Below are positions 26,274 through 39,399 of a stretch of 64,000 nt of DNA, piece after piece. This DNA is from Epiperipatus broadwayi. Taxonomy: Eukaryota; Onychophora; Udeonychophora; Euonychophora; Peripatidae. Each line of letters opens with the position of its first letter. Position 1 is the stretch's first letter. A program made the translations under genes and the position numbers. The stretch is taken from NCBI GenBank assembly GCA_028023455.1, contig JAQFVV010006509.1, positions 803,529 to 867,528 on the forward strand. Direction: 5' to 3'. The notes below the pieces were generated by a model. That model was given only the letters and a program-made list of their open reading frames with translations. It was not told the DNA's origin and searched no databases.

Positions 26274-29200
26274 ACTTTTAATTAATAACAGTTGTTTTTA
26301 ATTATGATTCAAGATTTATATAATGGAAATAACCCAGAAAAGAGTTAATTTTGAGTGCCTAGATGTGAATCTTAACCTTTAATTGTGATTTCCAAAAATT
26401 TTTATAACAGTGCTCCTATTACCCAAATGCTTTTCCTCTATTTATTTCCAAAAACACATGTTTTTGCTTTTTTTATGAATCACATATTCACTCATGCAAA
26501 TATTTTAGTTACACTTTTGGCTAATTGATGAAACTTTTTATAGTTAAAAAAATTGTGTTTGTGTGGTAGCAAAATATATGCAAGAGGATAGCAGTATGAA
26601 TATGTTATTATTGTAAAAGGCACTAAAATATATTTTGTAGCTTTTAAAATTATAATATATTAATTATAATATGTATATTTAAGCTTAAATTGTTTGTTTA
26701 TATGTAGTTTGTTATAAAAAGCATACAATTATAGTATTATTTTTATAAAAATGTATATTTTTAGTGGTAAAATAAAAGAATATTTTGTGGAAAAAAATAC
26801 ATATTTTAAAAGTATTTATAGCAATTTAAAACTGTATTATTTAATAGTTATTTTATATTATTTTTAAATATATATATATATATAAATTATGAGAAAATAT
26901 TTTTTAAATACACACAATTTGGATTATTTTATTAATGCCATATCTTTAATATTTTGCCTGATAATCCCTATAAATTTGTATGCATACTTCTAGGATCATT
27001 ATTTTGGATTAATGATTAGAATCTGTTTTCAATTTTTGTATAGTAAAAATAATGTTTTTGTAAATACTAATTCTAACTATAATAACTAGAAGTTAGGAGT
27101 TTTGGTGGTAAAAAATTTCAAAGCAAAATAATATTTTTAACTAATAAAATTTAATAAAGCATGGTTTTGTCACACTGAGTAGGAATCAAAGAACAATAAC
27201 ATAATTGCATAACATTCCCCATTTATAAAATGCAAATTAAATTAGTTATATAAAATTTTTTTTTTTTTTATAATAAGATAAAATGTATATTTTGATGTTA
27301 TTAAATTTCTGCAACTTTTTTGAGCAATTTCATCAATAAAAAAATGTTATCAAAGATTCCCATCAATAGTTATCAAAATCATTGTTCTAATATTTCATTA
27401 TTATTTTTAAATTAAGTTAAATTTTAACTTTTCAATAAATTGAAATTTTTATTGTTCTCTCTGTGTATCACACATTTGATTTTAGATTGACCAATTATTA
27501 TATATTAAATTTAATACATTGAACATTATTTGTTAGAAATATACATTTATAAATGAAAAATATCCTAAAATTTCATAATTGAAACTTAAAAAATATGGAA
27601 ATAATAAATTAAAAGCATAATGAGAACAATGAACCTTTTCTCCTGATCTAAAGTGAGCTAAATTAATGAAATGTTTTTTTTTGCCAAAACTTTAATTACA
27701 AAATGCAAATGAAAAAATGTAACATCATAAATTTATCAAATTGTTATAAAATTTATAACACCTTTTATAATTTTTAAAATATCTTAAAAGGTCTGTACTG
27801 CTGTGTTTGTTAATTAATATATTTAAAAGACATTACATCTTATCAAATAGTATTTTTTAGCATTATGATTAAATTTGAATTCTATTTTTAAAAATAAAAC
27901 ATATACAAATAAAATATAAGGATACTCATGTATATTTTTGTTTTTAAGTAGTTATTATACAATTATGGTATAAAATTAATCACAAATATTTAATAAACTG
28001 GCAAGTCTTTTTTTTTTGCATTTTCAAAGATTTTCTCAAAGTAATCTTACAAATGATCTTAAAATCAAAAAAAAAACAAAAACCTAGCAATCATTCATAT
28101 GTAGCCAGAACTGGATTACATTGATTGTTTTGATGGCTAGAGAATATCAATCTTCTCAGATATTTTTTAAAATTAAAAAGTCAATATATTTTAGTTTTAT
28201 TTTTCATTTTCAAAAAAAAAAATGACAAAAACCACTATATATAATTGTGGAGTGTGAAGGAAAACTTAAGCTTTAGAAAAATATTAAATTTGCAATATTC
28301 ATTATTTATTCATTCCTAAATATCTTTATAGTTTACAAGCTAAAATGAACCAATTTGTTATTGACAATTCACCTCTGTTTATGTGTAATTTTTTGTTTAC
28401 TTGCAAAATTATTATTTCACCTTTTACATTAATTACATTTATTGAATTTGTGTCTAGAATGAAATATATAAAAATTAAAGACTGAAAATAAAAAATAAAA
28501 TTTATTTCATTTTAACAATACAACTAAGAATTTTTTTTTATCAATATGTACACCTAATACACATCATAGAAAACACTTATATTTAGAAGATTTTTTTACA
28601 TTATTATTTATGATAAAGCTTGACAATTAAAAAATTGATTGTAGTATCTTGGTGAAACTTTGATTTGATAAAAAAAAGGAATTAGGTTGTCAATCATGAT
28701 GACTTTATAGCAAATACATTTATTTTTGCAGAGCGAAATGTTTCTTGAATATTACCAGAGGATTAACTCTGCTGTTTTGTTTAGTAATTCAAGATGTTGG
28801 TGCTGAACAACAATGTGCATACCAATATACTTTGGATTTATCAGTTATTACTGCATCATGTTTACTTTTATATCTTTTGGATTTTAAAAAGAAGAGGGTG
28901 GAACCACTCTTTTCTTGTTAAATTCTCTGTCTGTGTTTATGATCTTATTGGCTGTCGATAGTCATAAGCACTTGAGAGGTTTGCAGTCTTTCAGTTTAAT
29001 TTCAATACCATCTGCACTTTATAAAATAAATATTATTTACAGTTGCACAGTAAAAAGTAAATTATAGTAAGAAAAAAACACGATCAACTGACACTATTAA
29101 ATGGTTCAAATAAAAGGGAATCTAAAATTGTGATTATTTTTTATTAAAATATTATATAATAATACTTAATAGATGTACAAAGTTTATGCTTAATTTTCAA

Positions 29201-32005
29201 CTTCTTTTTATTTGAAATCACATATTTCAATAAATAGCATCATTTTCTTCAGAGTTTTTTTTAATGGTAAAGTTAAATATAGAAATGTTTATCCTTTTTT
29301 TATGTGTAATATTTTAATTTTTTTCTAAATATATAAGTACTATTTCTAACACCATATATAAATTGCTATATTTTATTTGCTTAAAATGTTGCATTGTTTC
29401 TGGACATGGAAAAAAAATCAAACATTAACAAAATCAACATTATAACAGCCAAGTAAAGACAATATCAGTATACCCTCATCCTCTCTCACTATTGAAACCA
29501 TCTTCACTGATAAAGTGAAATAAAAGCATTAAACACTTGGATATCTCCATTTATGTTGTCAATTCAATATTTTTATATATTGCAAATATGATTTGCTTGA
29601 TTTTTTTATTAGAAAATAAACTTATATGTTTCATTTGTTCAATCCTTTAATATTCTTCCAATACAAACTCATGTAGGTGGGGGAACTTTACTCACATTAT
29701 AACATCTAATGGAATAGTAATTTTCACACAGCTTGGAATTTATATATGTAATTATTAATAGAAATTAATGCTATCATTAGGAGTATTAATTAATTTACAA
29801 TTTTTAAATGCACTTAATAAAATGAAAATTACTTTATTGTATTATCATAGCTATTAATATTATTATAAATTTTAATAAAGGTTACCCTAAAAATTATAAT
29901 ATTTGTATAAAGTAATCAGCACATATAGATTTTTTAAATATATTACATAAAAATAATGGCTTTCATATGATGTTTTTACTTTGAAATATATATTTTTTAA
30001 ATGCTTTTAGATATAATTTAACAATTTATCAGTACACAATATTGTGTATAAATTTTAAATTTATTCATAATTTTAATAGTTACTAATTAAAAAAGATATC
30101 TTAAGTCAGAATAACTAAAGCCATTGTATAATTTCTATTATTAAATGTTGCATTATTTAAATAAATATAAAATTGCTCAGTAATTAATAATTTAGTAATT
30201 TAAATAAGCTGGATTGTTCTTATAATGTACAAAATAAATATTAATTTTGTAAAATATTATACCAGGTAAAATTTTTTTTTTAATTATAATAACATTTTAC
30301 TTTTCTTTAATAAGATATATGTTTAAAAATACTATAAATTAAAAAATGGTTATAACTCTTTTAACATGAATGAATTTCATGATATACAGTAATTAATTTA
30401 TTAAAATATGTTTATATTTTTTTCCCAAGACAATCTAATTATTTAGACACTCGGTCAATGTTGATTTGATTGGGGGAGGGGGGGGGCATAGATCTAAGTG
30501 AGAATTTATTATATTATTTTATGTTTAAATTTCTAAAAGATGAAATTTTTTAAAAAACGAAAAATTGTTTGAATAGAATATGTTTATAAATATATATATA
30601 TTTAATTATTACAAACATTAAAAAAAATCGATGTGTTTGTTTTTATTTTAAAAAATATTTTAATTTGTTTATTAATTGCCATATTTGTTTGAAAAAACAA
30701 ACAAACAATATATATGTCACATATTACCAGACGTAGCCCAAATATAGTAATTTATTTGCCATTTTTGAATAAATTTTTTTACCATCTCGTATTTGGCAAA
30801 ATATTATTAAAAAACAATAACTTATAGTTAATACTATTATTAATTCAATATTTTGAAACATGTTTACTTTCTTAGAATTAGCTAATTATACTAAATAATT
30901 CGAACAAGAAGTTAATGAATAAAAAGCTTAGTATCCGAAGATCACAACATATTTACATCTAAGTATAAACTTTTCACAGATTGATTACTTATTCTTTTTA
31001 AATAATTGTTTATGAATTTTAAAACTATATATGTTTTTTTTTCATTTTTTAAATTTTAAATAAATTTATGGAATTCCGATTTTTATGACTCTGAGATTTT
31101 CTAAAAAACTGGTCAAAAATCCACTCACTTTTACTTTTCAGAAATTAAATAATAATAAACAACTATCAGTTTATTCCTTAGAGGCTTTTTTTTTTTAATA
31201 ATTTAAAACTTAACACAATATTGAAATTATAATTTTATTAATATAATGTAATCTTACATAACTTGTGTGTGGCACTTTAAGATATATTGTAAAAGAACGA
31301 TGGATCCTACATAAGTAAAAATTTAATTTGAAACATATAAATAGAAATTCATTTTATAATTATTATTTGATTTATGTTTTAGAAGAATTAAACTATATAT
31401 CACATATCATCTTTACAATATTAAGAATACATATTTTTGCTATATATGTAGTCATTATCTAAATTATTTGATAGAATTTAGCAGCAAAATATTCTTATAC
31501 CTGATTATGGTACCTTTAAGATATTTACTATTTTAAATTATTAACAACTGGTGCCGATTTTTTAAAAATAAAATAAGCTTTTCAATTGTTGAGATATATA
31601 TACAACAAATGCATACAAAGGAAAATATTTTATAATTTTTAAAAAATAAAGAAGCATACAAAACTTATAATTTAGTAAATATTATTTCATTATAGCAGTT
31701 ATGTATGTATGTGTACATAGTCATATGTATGAAGATATATATACACTAGGATAAATTTTGAAAAATTAGTCAAAAAACTGCATTCTATGATAGTTTCATA
31801 TTATATCCTACATAGTTTAGAATACTGAAAAATTGGTAGAGATCAAATTCTGCAGATTGCAATTATTCTATCATATTTTATGCTTGAACATTATGTGATT
31901 TTTCATGTAAACTCTTTAACAATAAAGTATGAGTAATAGTACTTAATTCATGAATTAATATTTGTTATATTATAGTAATATTATATTTATTAAAGCTGTT
32001 TTTAA
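24770..32005. other. Long AT-rich stretch, no gene recognised
   Basis: Seven kilobases with no open frame of note and no recognisable transposon protein. Local points are a TA run flanked by inverted AAGTAAT/ATTACTT (26196-26270), a G-run (30472-30486), and a slightly less AT-rich block at 28725-28990. That block follows a pyrimidine-rich stretch and TTTGCAG and could be an exon of an unknown transcript, though I see no coding frame. Confidence 0.5.
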
Positions 32006-32007
32006 TT

Positions 32008-32260
32008 AAATAATCAATCGAAATAAGATTGAAATAAACAACTATTAATAACCACATTATAAAATATAAAAACAGGCAAAACTCTCCATACAGTAGTGCC
32101 ACTCAGTGCAAGCCAGAGTAATCAATGGATGCCAGAAGGCATGTGCACAATTTGCCTGTTTTAATAACAGCTTGAGCAAGCATAAGAAACGGTGATCATG
32201 TGATTATAAGATATAGTCATTAATAGTTCTTTATTTCAACCTTATTTTGATTGATTATTT
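32008..32260. mobile_element. Fold-back element with 45-bp inverted arms and SINE-like core
   Basis: The left arm (32008-32052) and the reverse complement of the right arm (32216-32260) agree at 41 of 45 positions. Inside, a second inverted pair AAAACAGGCAAA / TTTGCCTGTTTT surrounds a core with CAGTGCAAG..AATCAATGGATG.CAGAAGG. That core and the segment AAGAAAYGGTGATCATRTGAT are shared with the 303-bp element at 42.6-42.9 kb. The ends behave like a MITE or palindromic flank and the core like a short retroposon. No protein is encoded. Confidence 0.7.
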
Positions 32261-32269
32261 ATTTATATA

Positions 32270-35200
32270 TTTGTGACAACATTATGGACCAATATATTGT
32301 ATTGGATAATTGACCATCATAGTTATTTTGTTTTTTAATATATTATTATTGTAATAATAAATTATCAGACTTTACTGTAAGATAAAATAAATAATTGTTG
32401 ATAAATTACAAAAGTATATAAACAAATTATGATAGAAACAATAAAAATAAAGGAAATTAAGTCTAATATATTGCAAATTAATAAAAATATTATAACAATA
32501 ATAATTAAACAATATTTAGAATTAACCTTGTTCCCACAGTAACTTTCTAATCAGAATCTTCCATTTTAAAATGAAGTAAGTGCTTGGACATGTGTAGGCA
32601 TATATAGATAAAGAGATTGCTAAAAATAAAATCCAACTTTTCTTGCATTAAAAATGTTTATAGAAAATGTCAAGGTAGAGCTTTGGAGCTCTACAACATA
32701 GCCCCAGCTGTTTCTGATGAATGAACTTCTTATGACCATTCAACTTTTTAAAACTCGTACAGTATAAAAAGTATTTTTATACTGCAAGTCACATAAACAA
32801 AGTTTTAATCTGTTGTTGTAAAATTGTATTGTCTAAAATATTTTTTTAACATACTCAATATAAATAAATAGCATCATAATTAACTAAATTTAAAAAAGGC
32901 AAACAACTATTACATATTTGAAAAATTTTAATATATTCCAAGTAGAAAATATCTTTTTGATATATTTTAAAATTTTATACAATTCACATAACAAATCAGG
33001 TAGATATTTTACATCAAAATTCTATTTTTTTATTTTTATTTTTTTTTTTTAAAATCAAAATAAAACTTGGAGAGAGAAAAAATGATGTTAACGTCTGTCA
33101 CATATTATAAATTTTCAAAAACACATTGAACAAGTTACTGACATGTTACTTATATATATATACTAATTATGCATTTTTAAAGACCAAATTATTTATATAT
33201 AAATTATGAAAGATTGTTATCTGCCAAAAAGCAGATGTGATTGAGACTTTGAACAGGAGAGAATTATTATTATTGGAAGTATATTATTTTTTTAAGTAGT
33301 TTAAAAAATAATAAATCTGAATATCTTTTTTTAAGTTATTAAGACACTTCATATTTTTTAAATAAAAAATATTTACATATTTGTTCGTATAATTTAAAAA
33401 AAAAAAAGATTTATAATAATATTAAGAGTCATTTTGGCTAATAATAAATTAGCTTATTACCTTTCTTTTAATAACGCAGTAATTAAACAAATAAGAGTAT
33501 TGAAAATTGATAAAAATCTATTACTTATTTTAAAAAAAAATCATTAGTTAAAATTACTATCAAAAGAAAAATATTATACGTATTACATACAGTACAGAGT
33601 GAATTAAAGATATTAATATCAATTCTGAACTAATATTTCAATGACAATGTATCTTTATAATTGTCAGTGTGTACATAAACACATCTGGTAATTGTTTAGG
33701 AACTATACATGCTCTTTAAACATAGATTTTTTTTTTAAAAAAAAGATTCTACAATTAAAAAAGAAAATATATTGATAATTTAGAAAAAATAAAAGTCTAC
33801 GAATCAAATGCATAATAAACATAAAATGATTTTTATATACAATGTACACATTTTAAGTACCATAAATTTTATATATACATGTATGTATATGTCACGCTCG
33901 TTTACATTCACACGTTTACCAAAACAGCAGAGATAAACTATAGTTCAATATTTTGAGTTCTGAAACAGAAAAAAAGGCGGGAGAAGCGGGGGGTAGAATA
34001 CTAATAATTATTTTGGCATTATACAATATGTATTAATCTACATTACCTACATTTAAAAATGACCAACTTTATATTTTTAACTTGAGTCATTAGAAAAATA
34101 TCCAAATTATAATTTTTGGCGAAAAGTTATAAAAATATCACAATTGTTAACATCATTTTATAATTACCATAACTCTCCTGTACAATCAATATATGTATAT
34201 ATTAAAAAAAAAAAAAACAGTAAAAATTTTTTTAAAAAAAGCTGATATGATTTTAATGTTAATTTGTTTCAAAAAAATAATAATGGAACTGTTTTAACTT
34301 ATTAAATATCAATGTAAAAATTGTATAAATGAGAGCGTATTTATATACAAATGTGTGCATGCATTTGAAATAATTTAATATATATATATACACACACACT
34401 ATATAAGCGCCAAAAAACGCATAAACATTTACATAAATATGTGTATATATGTGTGTGTTTCTATGTACATTATCCGTTGATTTTTTTATTTTGAATTGAA
34501 TCTAGTTTTACTTATTACTACCTTCATTAAAAACGATCGGTATATATAAGAACTAGTTGAAATAAACTGGCTCTAAAGAGGGGAGAGGGAGTCAGTTATG
34601 AATGCTTTGCATTTGAATTCAATTTGAAGAAGTATTAAAAAAGAGAGAGAAAACGGCAGATGGTGGTCTTTTTTTTTTTTTCACCGGAGCAAAATTCTCT
34701 AGTACTGTATCACAAATTAGACCCGACTTTCTAGTTTGCCTCTAGCAGATGCAGAAGCTGTGGGACTTGTTTCTTTTACTTTACAACGGAAATAAAAATC
34801 GTTTGTTCTTAATTTCCTAGCTTCAAAAAGAAAATGCAGAACCATAATTTGTATAGTTTTCTACTAATATTTGACTTCCTATTACAATAATAAAACATCG
34901 ACGAATAGTTATATTTTTATTATTATTCATAGGCAAATTTTACTATAAAACAATTTAAATCACTCTTTACTTTTCAAACACATATGTGTGTGTGTGTGCG
35001 TGTATTAGAAGATGGAGGCTTCTGTTTTTAAAAGGAACAAGTTATCTGAATTTTAAACTCTTTCTATTCAAATAAAGATTACCAATTACATGATTTTATT
35101 TTAACCTTGAGGTAAACAAAATGCCCATCCCATGCCCCATAGTTGTTCTGCACATCCCTCGAACCAAGATGATGCGCGGTTTTAAAAAAGTAGAAAAACT

Positions 35201-37890
35201 TGTATCTTGTAGTTGCTAATGTAATCTGCAAATGACTTCTGACTACTGGGGGTGAGGGGGAGAGTTTGGCTCAGCAACACTGACAAATACAAGTTTATGC
35301 GTGGGTTTCGAGTAATAGAGTTCCCCGACACATATGCTAAAAAGAACAAGGTCAAATATACATTTCCGGTTCCATCTACGCACCCCTCATCTCTTTTTAA
35401 AAAACTTTTCTCATTGTAAACACATGAGGGTGAAAAACAACAATAACTTTAAAGCATTTAAAAACGTAATTGTAATATCAAATCATAGCACAAATGGGTA
35501 AATAATATAATTTAAATCGTTTCTTGGAAGTAAAAGATCTTACAGGAATAATTTTTTAAAGTTCGTGTTTATATTGTTTATTGTATATTATAACACATTT
35601 ATTTACTTTTCGTATTCTTAAATTTTAGACTTAATATTTATAGATGAGAAATTGTTTACTTGAATAATTATTACAACAGGAAATATATGAAATAACAAAC
35701 AGTAATTTGCATTAATAATAATAAAAACACTTCCGGTTATTTTAGAATAAATGTGGAAAAATGTGGGGAGGGGGAGGGTAAAGATTTCACAGCGTAAAAT
35801 AATTTAATCTTAATGTTAAATAGGTAACAAAATATTGACAGATATAATAATATGAAATTCATTTGATAATACCACGCATCATGGCAATGCTTCGAATATA
35901 AAACACCAAGAAATATAAGAAATTTAAACAAGAGTTTAAGCAATTTAAAGTTAAAATTTCTAAGAATAAACATTTAATCCCAGAATGCTATGCCTTGCTT
36001 AGTAGTTTGGTGATATTCAAAGCCCAGTACTTCTTTGATTGCCACTGTCAATTGGCAGGCACAACTATATTGAAGCAGTGGGGCATGAAAAACTTTGCAA
36101 ATCTCAAGGACAAGTTTTTAGGCAAATATAACTAGGCTGTATGTCGCTTAACGTTCCCAGGAAACGTACTCGTTTCATCTCTCTAGAAAAATACACAGGC
36201 AGCATTCTAACCAGTTTTTACTTCCAGTTATTTTTAAAATACGAAGAGTAAAGATGAATAATTAAGAAAAGGCAAAAACAAACCATGCATTCACTACTGA
36301 CCAGTCGGAAACAAAAAAAAAAAACCCATAGTATTAAAAATAAACGTGTATGTGTATATATATAGTGTATCTACGTAAATAACGATTATTATTATGTTTA
36401 TTTTGCCCAGGATTAAAAAATAAAAATGATAAGATAAAATAGTTCCATTTATAAATGTAAACAATGTTTAAAATGAGGCACAAATTTTATTTACATTTTA
36501 TATAAAATAGGCACTAGGCAAAACGTTTGTGCTAAAAGACAGGTGGGGTATAGAAAGAACTGAAATAAATAAACAGAAAATCTCGTTAGAAATACATTAT
36601 TTCCCCCTCCCCCCGAATGAAGATCAGTTATTATTGCGTTAATATTTTGTTCAAAAATACGTTTAAAGATTTACTGCAGAATATATATATATATATGTAT
36701 GAAGATTAGTGATTATTTATTTATTGACTTCAAAGAGTCATTTGGCAAATGTTACTGTAATAGAATAAGAAAATATTTATTCAGCAGCGGCTATTAACCA
36801 ATGCTTTCCTTATCCATTATAGTATATCTAAATTGAGGTTGTTTTATAAGCAACATTAGACTTAATTAAGAAATGAACACTTACTATTTTCAAACAAATA
36901 TATATATACATTTTACTATAATACCGGTATTATTTTTAGTACAAACTAAATTTTGCTAAGTATTAGTTATTAATACGGCCTTCTGTGCCCCAAAATATTG
37001 CCACTCTTTTTGTTCGTGTTCAATATATATATATTTTTACCTGACTGTTGTATATATATTACAGAATTTGTATTCAATTTTTATGAATACTTTTTTTTTT
37101 TCAAGCAAGGGGTTTATACAGATTTGTAAAAAAAATAATAAATAATAACCCCAATAGTCTTTTTTTTTTCTCTACAAAATAACTACAGTACAAATTAAAT
37201 ATTGTAGTAAAATTACCAAGATGTACATGCATATCCATATGTGTATATATAATAAATACGTATGCATACACAATACATCTTCATCTAATAATAATAATAA
37301 AAAACAATAAAAAACGATCCATTTAAAAAAATAATAGTAATTAAAAAATAATATTGCTTTACAAAATACTAGAAAATGTACAAATCTCTGAAGGAATATG
37401 TTGAGAATTGTGGAATATACATATACAGTGAATTACCGTACAAAATGCCTTCCATAATTTAAAAAAAAAATGAATAGGTCTTTTTTTTCTCCGAGTATAT
37501 ATGAGTCATTAGCATTTAGAGATACAAAAGTAGTCGCCAAAAAAAAAAAAAAAAGTATTAGGCTAATCTTTATACTTTACCAATCACAACTTGGAAAAGT
37601 ATTAGAAAATACTAAGTCAAGTGACCTACATAGAAAATATATTGCATTTTGTATAAATTAAGACACAGTTTTTCTCCTTTCTCTTTCCACTTAACTCGGA
37701 TTTGGTCGAGTGCATAGTTTACATAATGTGGTCCACATGCTTAGAAAGCAATGTTTGATACACGGTATACATTGGTCCACGATAAGATGCTGGCATGGAT
37801 CAGATTACACACCAGAAATACTGGCGGAGTTTCGTAATGCGAGCCAAGTACATATAAAGTAGGCAGTAATTAGAATGAATGGCTAAGTTT
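32270..37890. other. Non-coding DNA downstream of SoxC, including probable 3' UTR
   Basis: No transposon body is recognisable. From about 34.5 kb toward the gene the sequence is somewhat less AT-rich, with several higher-complexity islands (34.55-34.85, 35.1-35.4, 36.0-36.25, 37.7-37.9 kb). On the minus strand this lies 3' of SoxC. SoxC mRNAs in animals commonly have long 3' UTRs, so part of it is probably transcribed. Candidate AATAAA signals are too frequent in this composition to choose a cleavage site. The open stretches at 35737-35973 and 37470-37661 look spurious. Confidence 0.5.
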
Positions 37891-38856
37891 TTAGTTCGTC
37901 GCCATAAATGAGGCAAAACTTGTGTCCAACCAGTCACTTTGAATCATTTCCGAGACTTCTGGGGTGGTATAGTCAGGAAAATCAAAGTGTGAGCTATTAC
38001 TCGATGAATCCAAAGTGTCCAGTTCAGTCAGGTTGGTCAAATTGAGGTTACACAACTCCATGGCCCAGTTGGACGGCAGCTGGAGAACGTCCGTCAGGTT
38101 ATCCAGATCGGTTACACTCGTAGAAGAGTCCATTGGCATTTGTGGGGGTTTTTCTGCTGAAACGCAGCTGGCGGCCGCCTGAGGGTTCTGCAATACAGTT
38201 TGATCAAAAACATCATCGTAAAAACTTGGCGATTCAGGAGAAGTAGGTACATCTACAGTTGGGCTAGAGGGAACTTTGGCTGGAGGAGTGAGCTGGTTGA
38301 CCGACACAGATACATGTTTGCTAGCTTTAATACTTTCCTTAAACTTTTTGTCAATCGTAAGCTTTAGTTTTAAACGGTTTGTATTCAGCATGCTGTTATT
38401 ACTAAGTGTGCTAGGATTTGGAGACACTTTGGAAGTTTTACTCCGATGCCTATCATTTTTACTTTTTAAATTACTTCGCTGACTTTTATCACTACTTTTT
38501 CCGTTAGGCTTTACCTTTTTCCGCGGACGGTATTTGTAGTCGGGGTATTCCTGCATATGTAAGATCCGCAGACGCTCGGCTTCCTCAATGTAAGGCTGCT
38601 TTTCTTCATCATTTAATAATTTCCAACGCTTACCTAATCGTTTACTAATTTCAGCGTTATGCATATCAGGATGATGTTCACAGATCTTGCGCCGTTCAAT
38701 TTGCGACCAAACCATGAAAGCATTCATCGGACGTTTAATATGACTGGAAGACTTCTTACAATTCGTAGCATCTGTGTAGGGTGTAGATGAATTGGCATCC
38801 ACGGCTAGAGAACCAAACATCGGCGGATTGCTATTCGACGTTGTTTGTGGAACCAT
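37891..38856 (-). CDS. SoxC: SoxC-class HMG-box transcription factor (Sox4/11-like)
   Basis: This is a nuclear DNA-binding transcription factor of the SoxC group (vertebrate Sox4/11/12), which acts in neural and other progenitor differentiation. The 321-aa frame is uninterrupted. The HMG box is at residues ~39-117 (38506-38742), with [25 protein letters not shown] and [15 protein letters not shown] and LGKRWK are typical of SoxC rather than SoxB. A basic Ser/Lys/Arg-rich stretch follows (~118-180), then a Ser/Pro-rich linker. The conserved C-terminal activation motif [20 protein letters not shown] lies at ~292-311, close to the vertebrate Sox4/11 C-terminus. The start Met at 38854-38856 has a good context (A at -3, G at +4) and is preceded by in-frame A/T-rich DNA. 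The coding region has no intron, as in vertebrate SoxC genes. A good acceptor-like site (TTTTTAG, AG at 38886-38887) just upstream allows for a 5' UTR intron. Confidence 0.97.
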   Translation of the reverse strand: MVPQTTSNSNPPMFGSLAVDANSSTPYTDATNCKKSSSHIKRPMNAFMVWSQIERRKICEHHPDMHNAEISKRLGKRWKLLNDEEKQPYIEEAERLRILHMQEYPDYKYRPRKKVKPNGKSSDKSQRSNLKSKNDRHRSKTSKVSPNPSTLSNNSMLNTNRLKLKLTIDKKFKESIKASKHVSVSVNQLTPPAKVPSSPTVDVPTSPESPSFYDDVFDQTVLQNPQAAASCVSAEKPPQMPMDSSTSVTDLDNLTDVLQLPSNWAMELCNLNLTNLTELDTLDSSSNSSHFDFPDYTTPEVSEMIQSDWLDTSFASFMATN

Positions 38857-39330
38857 TTTTTAAATTTAAAAAATAGTACTTTCTTCTAAAAATATATATA
38901 TGTATTGTATATAAAATATTTACCTACAAACTGGTAGGCAAAAGGCGTAATAAAATCTCTCAGAGGCAACGTGATAGGAGAGGCAAGTGGTGGTAGTGAA
39001 AATCCTACACCAACGTTGTGGTGTGGACTTCAACGGAAGACCAGCTTGACTGATTCAAACAGTAAAACTTAGCCAAGTTTTGACACGCGTTTTGTAGTTA
39101 ATGTTAACGTCACTCGACCAATCAGCTATCTTGTTTATATTAACCACACCCACAAATTTTACTACTGGCTATTTTAATATAAACAAGCAAGCTATTTTAG
39201 TAGGCGTGACCTCTAGTATGCTTTCATACAGTGTTTCAGAGTGGAAATGTCAAATACACATGCTACTAGGTAATCTCAGAGTCATTGAAATGGTAAATAT
39301 TTCTCTTTGACTGTCAGAGAAGGCAACGTT
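38857..39330 (-). promoter_or_regulatory. Candidate SoxC promoter / 5' flank
   Basis: This is the less AT-rich block immediately upstream of the SoxC start. It holds a CCAAT box within CCAATCAG (CCAAT at 39118-39122), a CACCC-type site CCACACCCAC (39144-39153), and a 14-bp perfect inverted repeat, CTTGTTTATATTAA (39130-39143) with its complement at 39174-39187. Each arm of that repeat contains a forkhead-like TGTTTAT core. A TATA-rich stretch lies at 38890-38920. The transcription start is not determinable by eye. If a 5' UTR intron exists, the true promoter would be further out. Confidence 0.5.
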
Positions 39331-39399
39331 AGGTTTTTGCAGTAATCACAGATCAAAATCAAGTCTATTGCGCCAAATCACCAAATAAAAATGCAATCT

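Noticed and set aside
30472-30486. G-run as a regulatory G-quadruplex (also at 40509-40519 and 53415-53428)
   Set aside because: Homopolymer-like G-runs occur several times in unrelated intergenic places, with no gene or promoter context to give them a role.
38276-38482. Plus-strand 68-aa open frame
   Set aside because: It is an antisense shadow of the SoxC coding region.
38886-38923. Apparent 38-bp intron in the SoxC 5' UTR (minus strand donor GGTAAAT, acceptor TTTTTAG)
   Set aside because: Too short for a normal animal spliceosomal intron. The acceptor might still serve a longer 5' UTR intron, but no evidence here shows it.
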